Source of the DNA: Streptomyces sp. 846.5
Lineage (GTDB): Bacteria; Actinomycetota; Actinomycetes; Streptomycetales; Streptomycetaceae
Direction of reading: 5' to 3'
Assembly: GCF_004365705.1 (NCBI RefSeq)
Contig: NZ_SOBN01000001.1
Location: 3,458,001 to 3,522,000, forward strand
Length of the DNA: 64,000 nucleotides
Shown: positions 1-8,079 of the stretch, piece by piece
How the letters are laid out: every line of letters begins with the position of its first letter
Position numbering within the stretch: position 1 is the first letter of the stretch
Notes under the pieces: generated by a model
The model's input: the letters and a program-made list of their open reading frames with translations, nothing else
Databases searched by the model: none
Told to the model about the DNA's origin: nothing
Position numbers and translations under genes: made by a program

Positions 1-835
1 CCCGCTGGTCGAGGGCTCCACCCTGGACCGCCCGCTGCTGGACCGGGTCATGAAGGAGCACCAGGTCACCGGGGTGCTGCAGATCGCCGCGAAGAAGCAG
101 GTCGGCGAGTCGGTGCAGCAGCCGCTGCGGTACTACCACGAGAACGTCGAGGGCCTGCGCGTGGTGCTGGAGGCCGCGGTCGCGGCCGGGGTCCGGCGGT
201 TCCTGCTCTCCTCCTCCGCCGCGGTGTACGGCATGCCGGACGTGGACACCGTCACCGAGGACACCCCGTGCGCGCCGATGAACCCCTACGGCGAGACCAA
301 GCTCGCCGGCGAGTGGCTGGTCCGCGCGGTGGGACGGGCCCACGGCATGGGGACGGTGGCGCTGCGCTACTTCAACGTCGCGGGCGCGGCCACCGCCGAA
401 TTGGCCGACCCGGGGGTCTTCAACCTGGTGCCGATGGTCTTCGAACGCATCACGGCGGGGAAGCCACCGCTGGTCTTCGGCGACGACTACCCCACCCCCG
501 ACGGCACCTGCATCCGTGACTACATCCACGTGGCGGACGTGGCCACGGCGCATGTCGCGGCGGTGCGGCGGCTGGAATCCGACCCGGAGGGGACCGAACT
601 GGTCCTCAACATCGGCCGCGGGGAGGGTGTCTCCGTCCGCGAGATGCTCGACGCGATCGGCAGGGTCACCGGCCTGGACACCACCGGCGAAGTGGTCTCC
701 CGCCGACCGGGCGACCCGGCCCGCGTGGTCGCCTCCGCCGACCGGATCACCCACGAGCTGAACTGGTCCGCCCAGCTCGACCTCACCGCGATGGTCACCT
801 CCGCATGGTCCGGCTGGCAGCTCCGTCACCCGTAA
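1..835 (+). CDS. galE: UDP-glucose 4-epimerase, 5' end outside window
   Basis: Extended short-chain dehydrogenase that interconverts UDP-glucose and UDP-galactose with tightly bound NAD. The frame is open from the first bases, so the N-terminal Rossmann glycine motif lies upstream of the window and about 277 residues are visible. The SDR serine region reads LSSSAAVYG and the catalytic YxxxK reads YGETK; the FNVAGA and RDYIHVADVA blocks are typical of GalE. It converges on the kinase gene across the hairpin repeats at 861-1070. Supply of UDP-galactose for wall or extracellular polysaccharides is family knowledge, not shown here. Confidence 0.92.
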   Translation, partial: PLVEGSTLDRPLLDRVMKEHQVTGVLQIAAKKQVGESVQQPLRYYHENVEGLRVVLEAAVAAGVRRFLLSSSAAVYGMPDVDTVTEDTPCAPMNPYGETKLAGEWLVRAVGRAHGMGTVALRYFNVAGAATAELADPGVFNLVPMVFERITAGKPPLVFGDDYPTPDGTCIRDYIHVADVATAHVAAVRRLESDPEGTELVLNIGRGEGVSVREMLDAIGRVTGLDTTGEVVSRRPGDPARVVASADRITHELNWSAQLDLTAMVTSAWSGWQLRHP

Positions 836-860
836 GGGCAACCAGTGCACAGCGCCGGCC

Positions 861-956
861 ATGCAACCACCTAGGGGCGCGAGGAACTGCGCTGCCAACC
901 ATGCACCTCCGTAGGGGGTTGATCGCGCAGTTCCCCGCGCCCCTAGGTGGTTGCAT
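861..956. repeat. Long inverted repeat, unit A
   Basis: Two 32-bp arms (861-892 and 925-956) are inverted copies with one mismatch at 882; the inner 19 bp of each arm is GGGGCGCGGGGAACTGCGC or its complement. It sits between the convergent galE and kinase genes, so a bidirectional terminator role is plausible. The same 19-bp arm recurs at 997-1066 and 18511-18585. Confidence 0.8.
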
Positions 957-992
957 GGCTGGTCGGACGACGGAACCTGAGCCGTGCAGCAC

Positions 993-1070
993 CCTAGGGG
1001 CGCGGGGAACTGCGCTGCCAACCGTGCACCTCCGTAGAGGGCTGGTCGCGCAGTTCCCCGCGCCCCTATT
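993..1070. repeat. Long inverted repeat, unit B (tandem copy of unit A)
   Basis: Arms GGGGCGCGGGGAACTGCGC at 997-1015 and its complement at 1048-1066. The 32-nt loop (1016-1047) is nearly the same as the loop of unit A (893-924), so the whole 70-bp hairpin was duplicated with a 123-bp period. It ends about 20 bp from the stop codon of the kinase gene. Confidence 0.8.
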
Positions 1071-1088
1071 GGTCAAGCGCCGTTGTCG

Positions 1089-3536
1089 TCAGTCCCGCGT
1101 AGCGGTTCCGCGGGCGGCGTCCAGGGCGTAGACGCAGCGGTCTTTGCTGCAAGCAAACACGCGGCCGTCCACCGCCACCGGGGATCCGGTGATCTCTCCG
1201 CCGGTGTCGAGCTTCCAGCGGAGCCGTCCCGTGGTCAGGTCCAGGGTGTAGAGCGAGTGGTCCCGGCTGCCGAAGTGGACCAGCCCGCCGAACGCCGCCG
1301 GAGACCCGGTGAGCTCGCCGCGTGCGGTGTGACGCCACCGCTCCTCGCCGTCGCGGGCCGCGAAGGCGAAGACGGTGTCGCCGCTGCCGACCAGGACGGT
1401 TCCGTCCTCGTGGATCACCGGGTCGATCCCCTGGCGGCCGCCGGTGCGGGCCTGCCAGCGCAGCGCACCCGTGCCGGTGTCCAGGGCGAAGACCGCGCCG
1501 AGGTAGTCGGCGGCGAAGAGGTTGCCCTGGTCGTCCAGGGTCGGCGGGGTGAACAGCACCACCGGGGCCTTGAAGCGCCAGCGCTCCTCCCCGGTCTCCT
1601 CGTCCAGGGCCAGCACCCGCGCGCCTGACGTCAGGTGCAGCACGCCCTGGCGCAGCACCGGCCGGGAGGGCACGTCCTCGCCGACCGGGAACGCCCAGCG
1701 CGGCCGACCCGTCGTCAGGTCCAGGGCGCGGAGCATCCCGCCGCCGTAGTAGTAGACCGAGTCGCCCACCACGCAGGGGCCGGACTGCGGGCTCTCGTAC
1801 TCCTGCTGGGCGTCCCCGACCTGCCACATCTGGCTGCCGTCGATCGCCGAGCGGACCTGGACGCCGCCGCCCCTGGTCCCGGCGACCAGCGCGCCGCCGC
1901 CCGCGTCCAGCGAGTACGTCCAGCCGTCCAGGGTGACCCGCCAGCGCTCGGCGCCGTCCGCCGCGGCGAGGGTGAACAGGCTGGGGCCGTCGGCGGCGTG
2001 GACCTGGCCGTCCGCCACGGACATCGCCCAGGCGACGTCGCGGGTCTTGAAGCGGCGGCGACCGGTGGCGATGTCCAGGGCGTGCACCTCGAAGCTGGTC
2101 ACGTACAGCACACCGTCGCTGACCTGCGGCACTCCCCAGACGTCATTGGACATCCGGAACCGCCAGGGCCGCCAGCGCGACCCCGAGGTGGGCGGCGCGG
2201 GCACGGCGGCAGCGGGCTCGGACGCCGCCGCGCCCTGCCGTTCAGGGCTCTGACCCGGAACCCGCCGCACCCAGCCGGTGGCGGCGGGCGGCAGCGAGTC
2301 GTCCGGCCTGGGGCCGCCGCTCTCGCCCGCCTTGACCCCCGGGCCGATGGCGACGGAGCCGCCGAGCAGCTGCACCACCGGGGTGGGTGTCGTGGACGGC
2401 ACCGGACCCGCCACCGGCGCCTGCTCCGGATCGGGCGCACCCGCGTGCCGGCGGCCGCCGCCCGCGGCCGGGTAGACCTTCTTCGTCGGCGCGTGCTCGT
2501 CCAGGGCTGACGGCTGGGCCGCCGGCGCCGGGTGCGCGGTCCTGGGGTCGTAGCCGGCGGACGGCGCGGCCACCGGAGCCGCCACCGGGCCCGCCAGGGG
2601 CACCGGCGCGGGGACGGGCACCGGGACCGGCGGCGGGGGTGTGTTCCGCCGCCCCCGCTTGCGGTCGATCAGTTCCAGCGCGGACGGCGGCAGCCAGTCG
2701 CGGGAGTCGTCGTCCCCGTCGCCGTTGGAGTAGAGGTGCGGGGCCAGCTCGGACTGGATCTGGGCCGGGGTCAGCCGCCGCTCCGGCGCCGGGCGCATGC
2801 AGGCCTTCACCAGCGGGGCCAGGTCCGGGGCCAGCCCGGACAGGTCCGGGGACTCGCGGAGCAGCATGAACACCGTCTCCACCGGGTTGGCCCCGTGGTA
2901 CGGGGCGTGCCCGGTCGCCGCGTAGACCAGCATCGAGCCCAGCGAGAACACGTCGCTGGCCCCGGTCACGCTGCGGCTGTCCCTGGCCTGCTCGGGCGAC
3001 ATGTAGGCGGGGGTGCCGACGGCGACGTTCGTCATGGTCAGCCGGGTGTGCGAGACCCCGGCCGCGATGCCGAAGTCGATCACCCGCGGTCCGTCCTCGG
3101 TCACCAGCACGTTCGAGGGCTTGAGGTCGCGGTGCACCAGTCCGGCGGCGTGGATCGACTGCAGCGCCTCGGCGATCCCGGCGACCAGCCAGCGCACGGC
3201 GCCCACTGGCATCGGACCGCACTCGGCGACCAGGTCCTCCAGCGACGGCGCCGGGATGTAGGCGGTGGCCAGCCAGGGCACCGGGGCGTCGGCGTCGGCC
3301 TCGACCACGGCCGCGGTGTAGAAGCCGGAGACGGTGCGGGCCGCCGCGATCTCACGGGCGAAACGCACCCGGAACAGCTGGTCCTCGGCCAGCTCCGCGC
3401 GCACGGTCTTGATCGCCACCCGTCGGCCCGCGGAGGACCTGGCCAGGTAGACCAGCCCCATTCCGCCCGCGCCGAGGCGCCCGAGCACCTCGAAGGGGCC
3501 GATCCGCCTGGGATCGTGCGCCGTCAGCTGGTCCAC
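1089..3536 (-). CDS. Serine/threonine protein kinase with C-terminal PQQ-type beta-propeller
   Basis: Hanks-type kinase of about 815 residues. The kinase domain (about residues 10-270) shows the glycine loop LGAGGMGLVYLAR, Lys43 in VAIK, HRDLKPSN at about 135-142, DFG at 154-156 and SPEQ as the APE-like motif. A proline/alanine-rich linker (about 300-460) is followed by repeated W/ALD-containing blades of a PQQ/quinoprotein-like propeller that probably senses a ligand or partner. I see no convincing membrane span, unlike PknB/PknD types, so it is probably cytoplasmic. The GTG at 3536 is chosen because it gives the usual start VDQLTAHDPRRIGPFEVLGRL, with GGAGG about 11 nt upstream. The frame stays open further upstream but the added sequence looks non-coding. 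Confidence 0.88.
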   Translation of the reverse strand: MDQLTAHDPRRIGPFEVLGRLGAGGMGLVYLARSSAGRRVAIKTVRAELAEDQLFRVRFAREIAAARTVSGFYTAAVVEADADAPVPWLATAYIPAPSLEDLVAECGPMPVGAVRWLVAGIAEALQSIHAAGLVHRDLKPSNVLVTEDGPRVIDFGIAAGVSHTRLTMTNVAVGTPAYMSPEQARDSRSVTGASDVFSLGSMLVYAATGHAPYHGANPVETVFMLLRESPDLSGLAPDLAPLVKACMRPAPERRLTPAQIQSELAPHLYSNGDGDDDSRDWLPPSALELIDRKRGRRNTPPPPVPVPVPAPVPLAGPVAAPVAAPSAGYDPRTAHPAPAAQPSALDEHAPTKKVYPAAGGGRRHAGAPDPEQAPVAGPVPSTTPTPVVQLLGGSVAIGPGVKAGESGGPRPDDSLPPAATGWVRRVPGQSPERQGAAASEPAAAVPAPPTSGSRWRPWRFRMSNDVWGVPQVSDGVLYVTSFEVHALDIATGRRRFKTRDVAWAMSVADGQVHAADGPSLFTLAAADGAERWRVTLDGWTYSLDAGGGALVAGTRGGGVQVRSAIDGSQMWQVGDAQQEYESPQSGPCVVGDSVYYYGGGMLRALDLTTGRPRWAFPVGEDVPSRPVLRQGVLHLTSGARVLALDEETGEERWRFKAPVVLFTPPTLDDQGNLFAADYLGAVFALDTGTGALRWQARTGGRQGIDPVIHEDGTVLVGSGDTVFAFAARDGEERWRHTARGELTGSPAAFGGLVHFGSRDHSLYTLDLTTGRLRWKLDTGGEITGSPVAVDGRVFACSKDRCVYALDAARGTATRD

Positions 3537-3801
3537 TTCCTCAGCCACCTCCCCGTAGTCCCACGCCCGCACCGTGTTCGTCGCTGCACCGTGGCGTCGC
3601 TGCTGTGCCTGATTCTCCAACGTCGACCGCCGCTGTAGCCAACCAGCCCCGAAAAATCGTTCCCGCCGACACATGGCACAGGGGCCCGGCGGGGCAGTAG
3701 GCCATGCGTGTGGACACATTCGGCTGTGTCCTACGACTCGGTCAGAAATTCGGGGCGCCGTCGTTATATGGACGAAGGCGGAGGCGCACGGGAGGCGCGG
3801 G

Positions 3802-5226
3802 ATGGGCGGCAAGGTGACAAAGACACAACAGACAGAGCTCCGGAAGGCGCTGCCGGGGCAGGGCACGGCCGGCCAGCTGGTCCCGGTCCTGGAGGACCTC
3901 CTCGGGGCCGAACTGCCGATCCGGCTCCGCACCTGGGACGGCGGGGAGGCCGGGCCGGCCGGCGCCCCCGTCCTGGAGCTGCGGAACCGGCGGGCCCTGC
4001 GGCACCTGATCTGGCGTCCGGACGAGCTGGGGCTGGCCCGGGCCTATGTCTCCGGCGATCTGGATATCCCCGAGGACAGCGACCTCTACGAGGTGCTCGA
4101 CGCGGTGGTGCGCCTGGTCGAGGAGACCGAAACGGCGAGCCTGCGTCCGAACCCCCGCGAGATCTTCGGCCCGCGGGGCCGCCGCCTGCTCCGCACCGCG
4201 CTCGGCGCCGGGGCGATCGGCCCGCGGCCGCCGCTGCCGGCGGAGGAGGCGACCCGGGTCAAGGTCGCCGGCAGCCGGCACTCGCTGATGCGCGACCGCA
4301 AGGCCATCAGCCACCACTACGACGTCGGCAACGACTTCTACCGGCTGGTCCTGGGCCCGTCCATGGTCTACTCCTGCGCCTACTGGCCGCCCGGGACGCA
4401 CAGCCTGGAGGCGGCCCAGGAGGCCAAGCTCGACCTGATCTGCCGCAAGCTGGGCCTGCACCCCGGCATGCGGCTGCTGGACGTCGGCTGCGGCTGGGGC
4501 TCGCTGCTGCTGCACGCCGCCGAGCACTACGGCGTCGAGGGCGTCGGCGTGACGCTCTCGACCGAGCAGGCCCGCGGCGCCCGCGAACGCATCGAGGAGG
4601 CCGGGCTGTCCAGCCGGCTGACGGTCCGCCTGCAGGACTACCGCCTGGTGGACGACGGCCCGTACGACGCCATCTCCAGCATCGGCATGGCCGAGCACGT
4701 CGGCTCCGAGCAGTTCCGCCGCTACGGCACCCAGCTGTACGGGCTGCTGCGCCCGGGCGGCCGCCTGTTGAACCACCAGATCGCCCGGCGCCCCAACCTG
4801 CCCGGGGAGCACTACCGGATGAGCCCCTTCATCGCGGCCTACGTCTTCCCCGACGGGGACCTCGCCCCGGTCGGGCACACCGTCAGCCTGCTGGAGGAGT
4901 CCGGCTTCGAGATCCGCGACCTGGAGTCGCTGCGCGAGCACTACGCCCTGACGCTGCGGGCCTGGGTCGCCAATCTGGAGGCCGACTGGGACCGCGCGGT
5001 CAAGCTCTCCACCCGGGGCCGGGCCCGGGTCTGGCGGCTCTACATGGCCGCCTCGGCGCTGGCCTTCGAGCAGAACCGGATCGGGGTGAACCAGATCCTC
5101 GCGGTACGCACCGGAACTGACGGCGACAGCGGGCTGCCGTCCAGCCGGGAGGAGTGGCTGGACCGGGTCGTCCTGCCTGCAGCGGACGGGTCCTCAGACC
5201 CGGGATCCGGCGGTCCGTCAGCCTGA
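3802..5226 (+). CDS. cfa: Cyclopropane-fatty-acyl-phospholipid synthase family methyltransferase
   Basis: SAM-dependent enzyme, 474 residues, expected to add a methylene or methyl carbon to unsaturated acyl chains of membrane phospholipids. The N-terminal lipid-binding part is followed by the family block HHYDVGNDFYRLVLGPSMVYSCAYW and SAM motif I DVGCGWGSLLLHAAEHYG. The ATG at 3802 follows GGGAGG by about 7 nt; the open frame continues upstream but lacks a better start. The divergent spacer to the kinase gene (3537-3801) is less GC-rich and has a TTATAT box near 3765. The stop codon lies within the hairpin at 5212-5232. CFA synthase is the closest family, but related fatty-acid methyltransferases cannot be excluded. 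Confidence 0.85.
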   Translation: MGGKVTKTQQTELRKALPGQGTAGQLVPVLEDLLGAELPIRLRTWDGGEAGPAGAPVLELRNRRALRHLIWRPDELGLARAYVSGDLDIPEDSDLYEVLDAVVRLVEETETASLRPNPREIFGPRGRRLLRTALGAGAIGPRPPLPAEEATRVKVAGSRHSLMRDRKAISHHYDVGNDFYRLVLGPSMVYSCAYWPPGTHSLEAAQEAKLDLICRKLGLHPGMRLLDVGCGWGSLLLHAAEHYGVEGVGVTLSTEQARGARERIEEAGLSSRLTVRLQDYRLVDDGPYDAISSIGMAEHVGSEQFRRYGTQLYGLLRPGGRLLNHQIARRPNLPGEHYRMSPFIAAYVFPDGDLAPVGHTVSLLEESGFEIRDLESLREHYALTLRAWVANLEADWDRAVKLSTRGRARVWRLYMAASALAFEQNRIGVNQILAVRTGTDGDSGLPSSREEWLDRVVLPAADGSSDPGSGGPSA

Positions 5227-5232
5227 CGGACC
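5212..5232 (+). terminator. Hairpin overlapping the cfa stop codon
   Basis: GGTCCGTCA, loop GCC, TGACGGACC: a perfect 9-bp stem with the cfa TGA stop at 5224-5226 at the start of the second arm. No U-tract follows, as is usual in streptomycetes. The arms contain CGTCA and TGACG, the half sites of the palindrome in the catabolic region, but in the opposite order, so a terminator is the simpler reading. Confidence 0.55.
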
Positions 5233-5284
5233 ATTCGAGCCACTGCCGAATAGCGCGGAGATCTTGCCACGGTAAACTGACGGC

Positions 5285-5932
5285 ATGACAGGACAAGTTC
5301 GCACCGTCGACGGGCGTGTCGCCGGGCGACGCGGGCAGGCGACGCGGCAGAAGCTGCTCGAATGCCTTAGCGAGATGCTCAGCACATCGCCCTACCGGGA
5401 CGTCAAGGTCATCGACGTCGCCCGGATGGCCGGTACCTCCCCCGCAACGTTCTACCAGTACTTCCCCGACGTCGAGGGCGCTGTCCTCGAGATCGCGGAT
5501 GGAATGGCTCGGGAAGGCGCCGCCCTGAAGGACCTGGTCGCCGAGAAGTCGTGGGCCGGCAAGTCCGGCTACCAGACGGCTGAGGAGCTGGTGGAAGGCT
5601 TCCTCAACTTCTGGCGCGACAACGAGGCCATTCTCCGCGTGGTGACGCTGGGATCGGCGGAAGGGGACAAGCGGTTCTTCAAGATCCGCATGAAGATCCT
5701 CAACGCCGTGACCAACTCGCTCACGGACTCCCTCAAGGCCATGCAGGACACCGGGAAGGCGGACAAGTCGATCAGCGCACCGGCTGTCGCCGGCTCCCTG
5801 GTGGCCATGCTGGCCGCCGTCGCCGAGCACCAGAAGGGCTTCGACTCCTGGGGCGTCAAGGCCAAGGAGCTCAAGCCGAGTCTGGCGCTCCTGGTCTACC
5901 TCGGCATGACCGGCAAGAAGCCGCCGAAGTGA
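5285..5932 (+). CDS. TetR-family transcriptional regulator
   Basis: 215-residue repressor-type protein. The N-terminal helix-turn-helix (about residues 15-62) reads RGQATRQKLLECLSEML then VIDVARMAGTSPATFYQYFPDVEGAVLEI, a classical TetR recognition region. The C-terminal part is an all-helical ligand pocket ending KKPPK. It follows cfa by 58 bp and is the only TetR protein in the window. The catabolic regulon that begins at 6102 carries repeated TetR-style palindromes, so this protein is a candidate regulator, but that is inference: no intact copy of the palindrome lies before its own start. Confidence 0.88.
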   Translation: MTGQVRTVDGRVAGRRGQATRQKLLECLSEMLSTSPYRDVKVIDVARMAGTSPATFYQYFPDVEGAVLEIADGMAREGAALKDLVAEKSWAGKSGYQTAEELVEGFLNFWRDNEAILRVVTLGSAEGDKRFFKIRMKILNAVTNSLTDSLKAMQDTGKADKSISAPAVAGSLVAMLAAVAEHQKGFDSWGVKAKELKPSLALLVYLGMTGKKPPK

Positions 5933-6027
5933 CGCGGTAATGCAGTAGCAGCACCGTCCTGGGTCGCGGGCCCCGGCCGCCTGTCCGGTCGGGCCGAGCT
6001 GCCGGGCGTGCCTCGGGGGAGGTACTC

Positions 6028-6054
6028 CGGTTCGAGTCCCGCCACCCTCGTCCA
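6028..6054 (+). other. tRNA 3'-end-like relic
   Basis: The segment contains GGTTCGAGTCCCGCCACC and ends in CCA, like the T-loop and acceptor 3' strand of a tRNA. The 5' T-stem strand (TCCGG) does not pair with CCCGC and no matching 5' acceptor strand or anticodon arm precedes it, so it is not a full tRNA. It stands directly before a strong hairpin and the first genes of the catabolic region. It could be an integration relic or chance. Confidence 0.3.
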
Positions 6055-6056
6055 TC

Positions 6057-6092
6057 AAGGGCGGTCACCCCAGTGATGGGGTGACCGCCCTT
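6057..6092. terminator. Perfect 16-bp stem hairpin
   Basis: Arms 6057-6072 and 6077-6092 (AAGGGCGGTCACCCCA and complement) are perfectly complementary around a GTGA loop. It lies between the convergent TetR gene and the reductase gene that ends at 6102, so it can terminate both. Its position right after the CCA of the tRNA-like relic is typical of tRNA terminators. Confidence 0.75.
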
Positions 6093-6101
6093 CGCTCTGC
6101 C

Positions 6102-6662
6102 TCAGCCGTCCCGGCCGTCCGTTCCCTGCTGCACCGGCGTCAGCCGGAAGATCCGGATCTGCCGTTCGATCCGCGCCTGGTAGGTCGCGTACGGCGGCCA
6201 CATCCGCAGCAGCGCCGCCCAGGCCTCGGCCCGCTCCTCGCCCTCCAGCAGCTTCGCGGTCGCCTCGACGGTCCGGCCCCGGTGCTCGACCAGCGCCTTG
6301 CCGTTGGCGATCAGGTTGCCGGTCCAGGCCGGGTGGTCGGGGCGGCCGAAGTTGCTGCCGATCACCAGGAAGGTGCCGCCGGACTCCGGCAGGCAGGCCA
6401 TCGGGGCCACCCTCGGCTGCCCGGTGCGGCGGCCGGTCGTCGTCAGGAACAGCGACGGCAGCATGTACTGGCTGATCATCACCTTGCCGCCGGTGATCCG
6501 GTGCACCATCTTGTCCATCGGCGGCAGCACCCGGGGGGCGATCCTGGCGAAGACCGGGCTGGAGGAGACCTTCTGGACCACCGCCTCCAGCCGGGAGCCC
6601 GGCGGACGCAGCTCCGGTCCCGGAGCGGGTGCGGATGCGGGAGTCGATGCGGGTGTCGCCAT
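6102..6662 (-). CDS. Deazaflavin (F420)-dependent nitroreductase-family protein
   Basis: 186-residue protein of the Ddn/DUF385 split beta-barrel family, which uses reduced F420 to reduce quinones, enones or nitro compounds. Family signatures seen are LFLTTTGRRTGQPRVAPM, VIGSNFGRPDHPAWTGNL and VEHRGRTVEATAKLLEGEER. The N-terminus up to about residue 25 is Ala/Pro-rich and probably disordered. The ATG at 6662 is one base after the TGA of the acyl-CoA dehydrogenase, which indicates translational coupling in a two-gene operon controlled from the sites at 7955-8034. In this setting it may reduce an unsaturated CoA or ketone intermediate (inference). Confidence 0.82.
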   Translation of the reverse strand: MATPASTPASAPAPGPELRPPGSRLEAVVQKVSSSPVFARIAPRVLPPMDKMVHRITGGKVMISQYMLPSLFLTTTGRRTGQPRVAPMACLPESGGTFLVIGSNFGRPDHPAWTGNLIANGKALVEHRGRTVEATAKLLEGEERAEAWAALLRMWPPYATYQARIERQIRIFRLTPVQQGTDGRDG

Positions 6663-6663
6663 G

Positions 6664-7899
6664 TCAGGCCTCCTGGCGGATGGGGAACAGCTGCGCGCGC
6701 TCGGCGGCGCAGGCACGGAGCAGGTGCGGCGGGCCGAACAGCAGTTCGTCGGCGGCGGCCCGCTTGAAGTAGAGCTGGGCGTCGTGCTCCCAGGTGATGG
6801 CGATCCCGCCGTGCAACTGGATGGCGTCGGCGGCGGCCGTGCGCAGCGAGTCCAGGGCGTGCGCCAGCGCGAGCGGGACAGCCGTGCCGGGGGCCTCGGC
6901 CCCGTCCTCGCCGCGCTCCAGGGTCCAGGCTGCGTAGTACACCGCCGAGCGGGCCGTCTCGACGGCGACGTACACGTCCGCGAGGCGGTGCTTCACCGCC
7001 TGGAAGGAGCCGACGGCGCGTCCGAACTGCTTTCTGACCTGCACGTACTCCACGGTCCTGGTCAGGCACTGCTCGGCCGCGCCGACCGCCTCGGCCGCCA
7101 CCGCGAGCGCCGCGAGCAGCCCCGTGCGGGCGAGCGCGGGCGCCGCGTCGCAGGCCGGGTCGCCGAGCGGCACGGCGGGGGTGTCGCGGAGCTCGACCCT
7201 GGCCAGGGTCCGGGTGTCGTCCATCGCGGCCAGGCGGGTGCGGGTCAGACCCGGCACGGATTCCTGCGCATCGGCCTCCACCAGGAACAGCACCGTACGG
7301 CTGCGCGGGAACCCGCCGGTGTGGGCGGCGACGACGAGCAGGTCGGCGCGGGCCCCGTCCAGTACCTGCCCGGCCTCGCCGTAGAGCAGCCAGCCGTCGC
7401 CCTCCGGGGCGGGCCGCGCCTGGACGCCGCCGGCCCGGCCGCCACCGGCCGGCGTGCCGTCCGGCAGTCCGTCACCTGCGCCGACCGGGATCAGCCCGAG
7501 GGCCAGGGCAGGCGGAGCGGCGGTGACCAGCGCGCCGGTGCGGGCGCCGCTCGCGAGGGCGGGCAGCAGGTCGGCGCGCTGCTGCTCGGTGCCGAGGACG
7601 CGGATGGCGGTGGCCGCGAGGACGGAGGAGGCCAGCAGCGGCGACGGCAGCAGCACCCGGCCGCTCTCCTCGCAGGCCAGCGCCAGCTCCACCGGCCCGA
7701 GCCCGACTCCGCCGTACGCCACCGGGAGGGCGAGCCCCGGCAGACCGAGCTGCTCGGCGAGCCTGCGCCACAGCTCGGGGTCGTAGCCCTGCGGGCTCGC
7801 GGCGGCCGCGCGCACCTCGTCGGGACCGCAGTGCTTCGCCAGCGCCTCCCGCAGGGTGCGGCGGACGGCTTCCTGTTCCGGGGTGAGCGCGGGGTCCAT
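6664..7899 (-). CDS. Acyl-CoA dehydrogenase family protein (FadE-like)
   Basis: 411 residues; FAD enzyme family that introduces the alpha-beta double bond in acyl-CoA. C-terminal hallmarks are VRKQFGRAVGSFQAVKHRLADVY and DAIQLHGGIAITWEHDAQLYFKRA. The middle domain is loop-rich and atypical and lacks the SEPGAGSD-type FAD motif, as in the partner subunits of heteromeric steroid-type dehydrogenases. The ATG at 7899 has GGAG 5 nt upstream. The frame extends to 8013, but upstream starts would fall within or before the palindrome at 7955-7973, so they are rejected. It is divergent from the thiolase-like gene. Confidence 0.85.
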   Translation of the reverse strand: MDPALTPEQEAVRRTLREALAKHCGPDEVRAAAASPQGYDPELWRRLAEQLGLPGLALPVAYGGVGLGPVELALACEESGRVLLPSPLLASSVLAATAIRVLGTEQQRADLLPALASGARTGALVTAAPPALALGLIPVGAGDGLPDGTPAGGGRAGGVQARPAPEGDGWLLYGEAGQVLDGARADLLVVAAHTGGFPRSRTVLFLVEADAQESVPGLTRTRLAAMDDTRTLARVELRDTPAVPLGDPACDAAPALARTGLLAALAVAAEAVGAAEQCLTRTVEYVQVRKQFGRAVGSFQAVKHRLADVYVAVETARSAVYYAAWTLERGEDGAEAPGTAVPLALAHALDSLRTAAADAIQLHGGIAITWEHDAQLYFKRAAADELLFGPPHLLRACAAERAQLFPIRQEA

Positions 7900-7954
7900 G
7901 CCGTCTCCAGGGTTCGGGTTCTGTGGTCCAGCAGGCGTTCTCGGAGTGCTTTCG

Positions 7955-7973
7955 ATCTGACGATCCGTCATAC
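7955..7973. promoter_or_regulatory. Regulon palindrome site 1
   Basis: ATCTGACGATCCGTCATAC with core TGACG-ATC-CGTCA at 7958-7970. It is 56 bp upstream of the 7899 start. It belongs to a family of nine similar palindromes and is probably a TetR-type operator. Confidence 0.7.
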
Positions 7974-8015
7974 TAGAAGCGCCGATGCGCAGGGCACAGG
8001 GGCACGGGGCCATTA

Positions 8016-8034
8016 ATCTGATGTACCGTCAGAT
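8016..8034. promoter_or_regulatory. Regulon palindrome site 2
   Basis: ATCTGATGTACCGTCAGAT, two 8-bp arms around TAC with one mismatch. It lies 46 bp before the GTG of the thiolase-like gene; its centre is 61 bp from that of site 1. Confidence 0.72.
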
Positions 8035-8079
8035 GACCTTGCCGCCAAGGTCTGTCGAGACAGAGGGAGCTGGTCGCCC

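Noticed and set aside
1083-3638. Plus-strand open frames opposite the kinase gene
   Set aside because: Sequences are Arg/Gly/Ala-rich shadows without motifs, while the minus frame holds all kinase motifs.
5935-6054. Possible complete tRNA gene ending in CCA
   Set aside because: Only the T-loop and 3' strand look right; no pairing 5' acceptor strand, D-arm or anticodon arm could be drawn.
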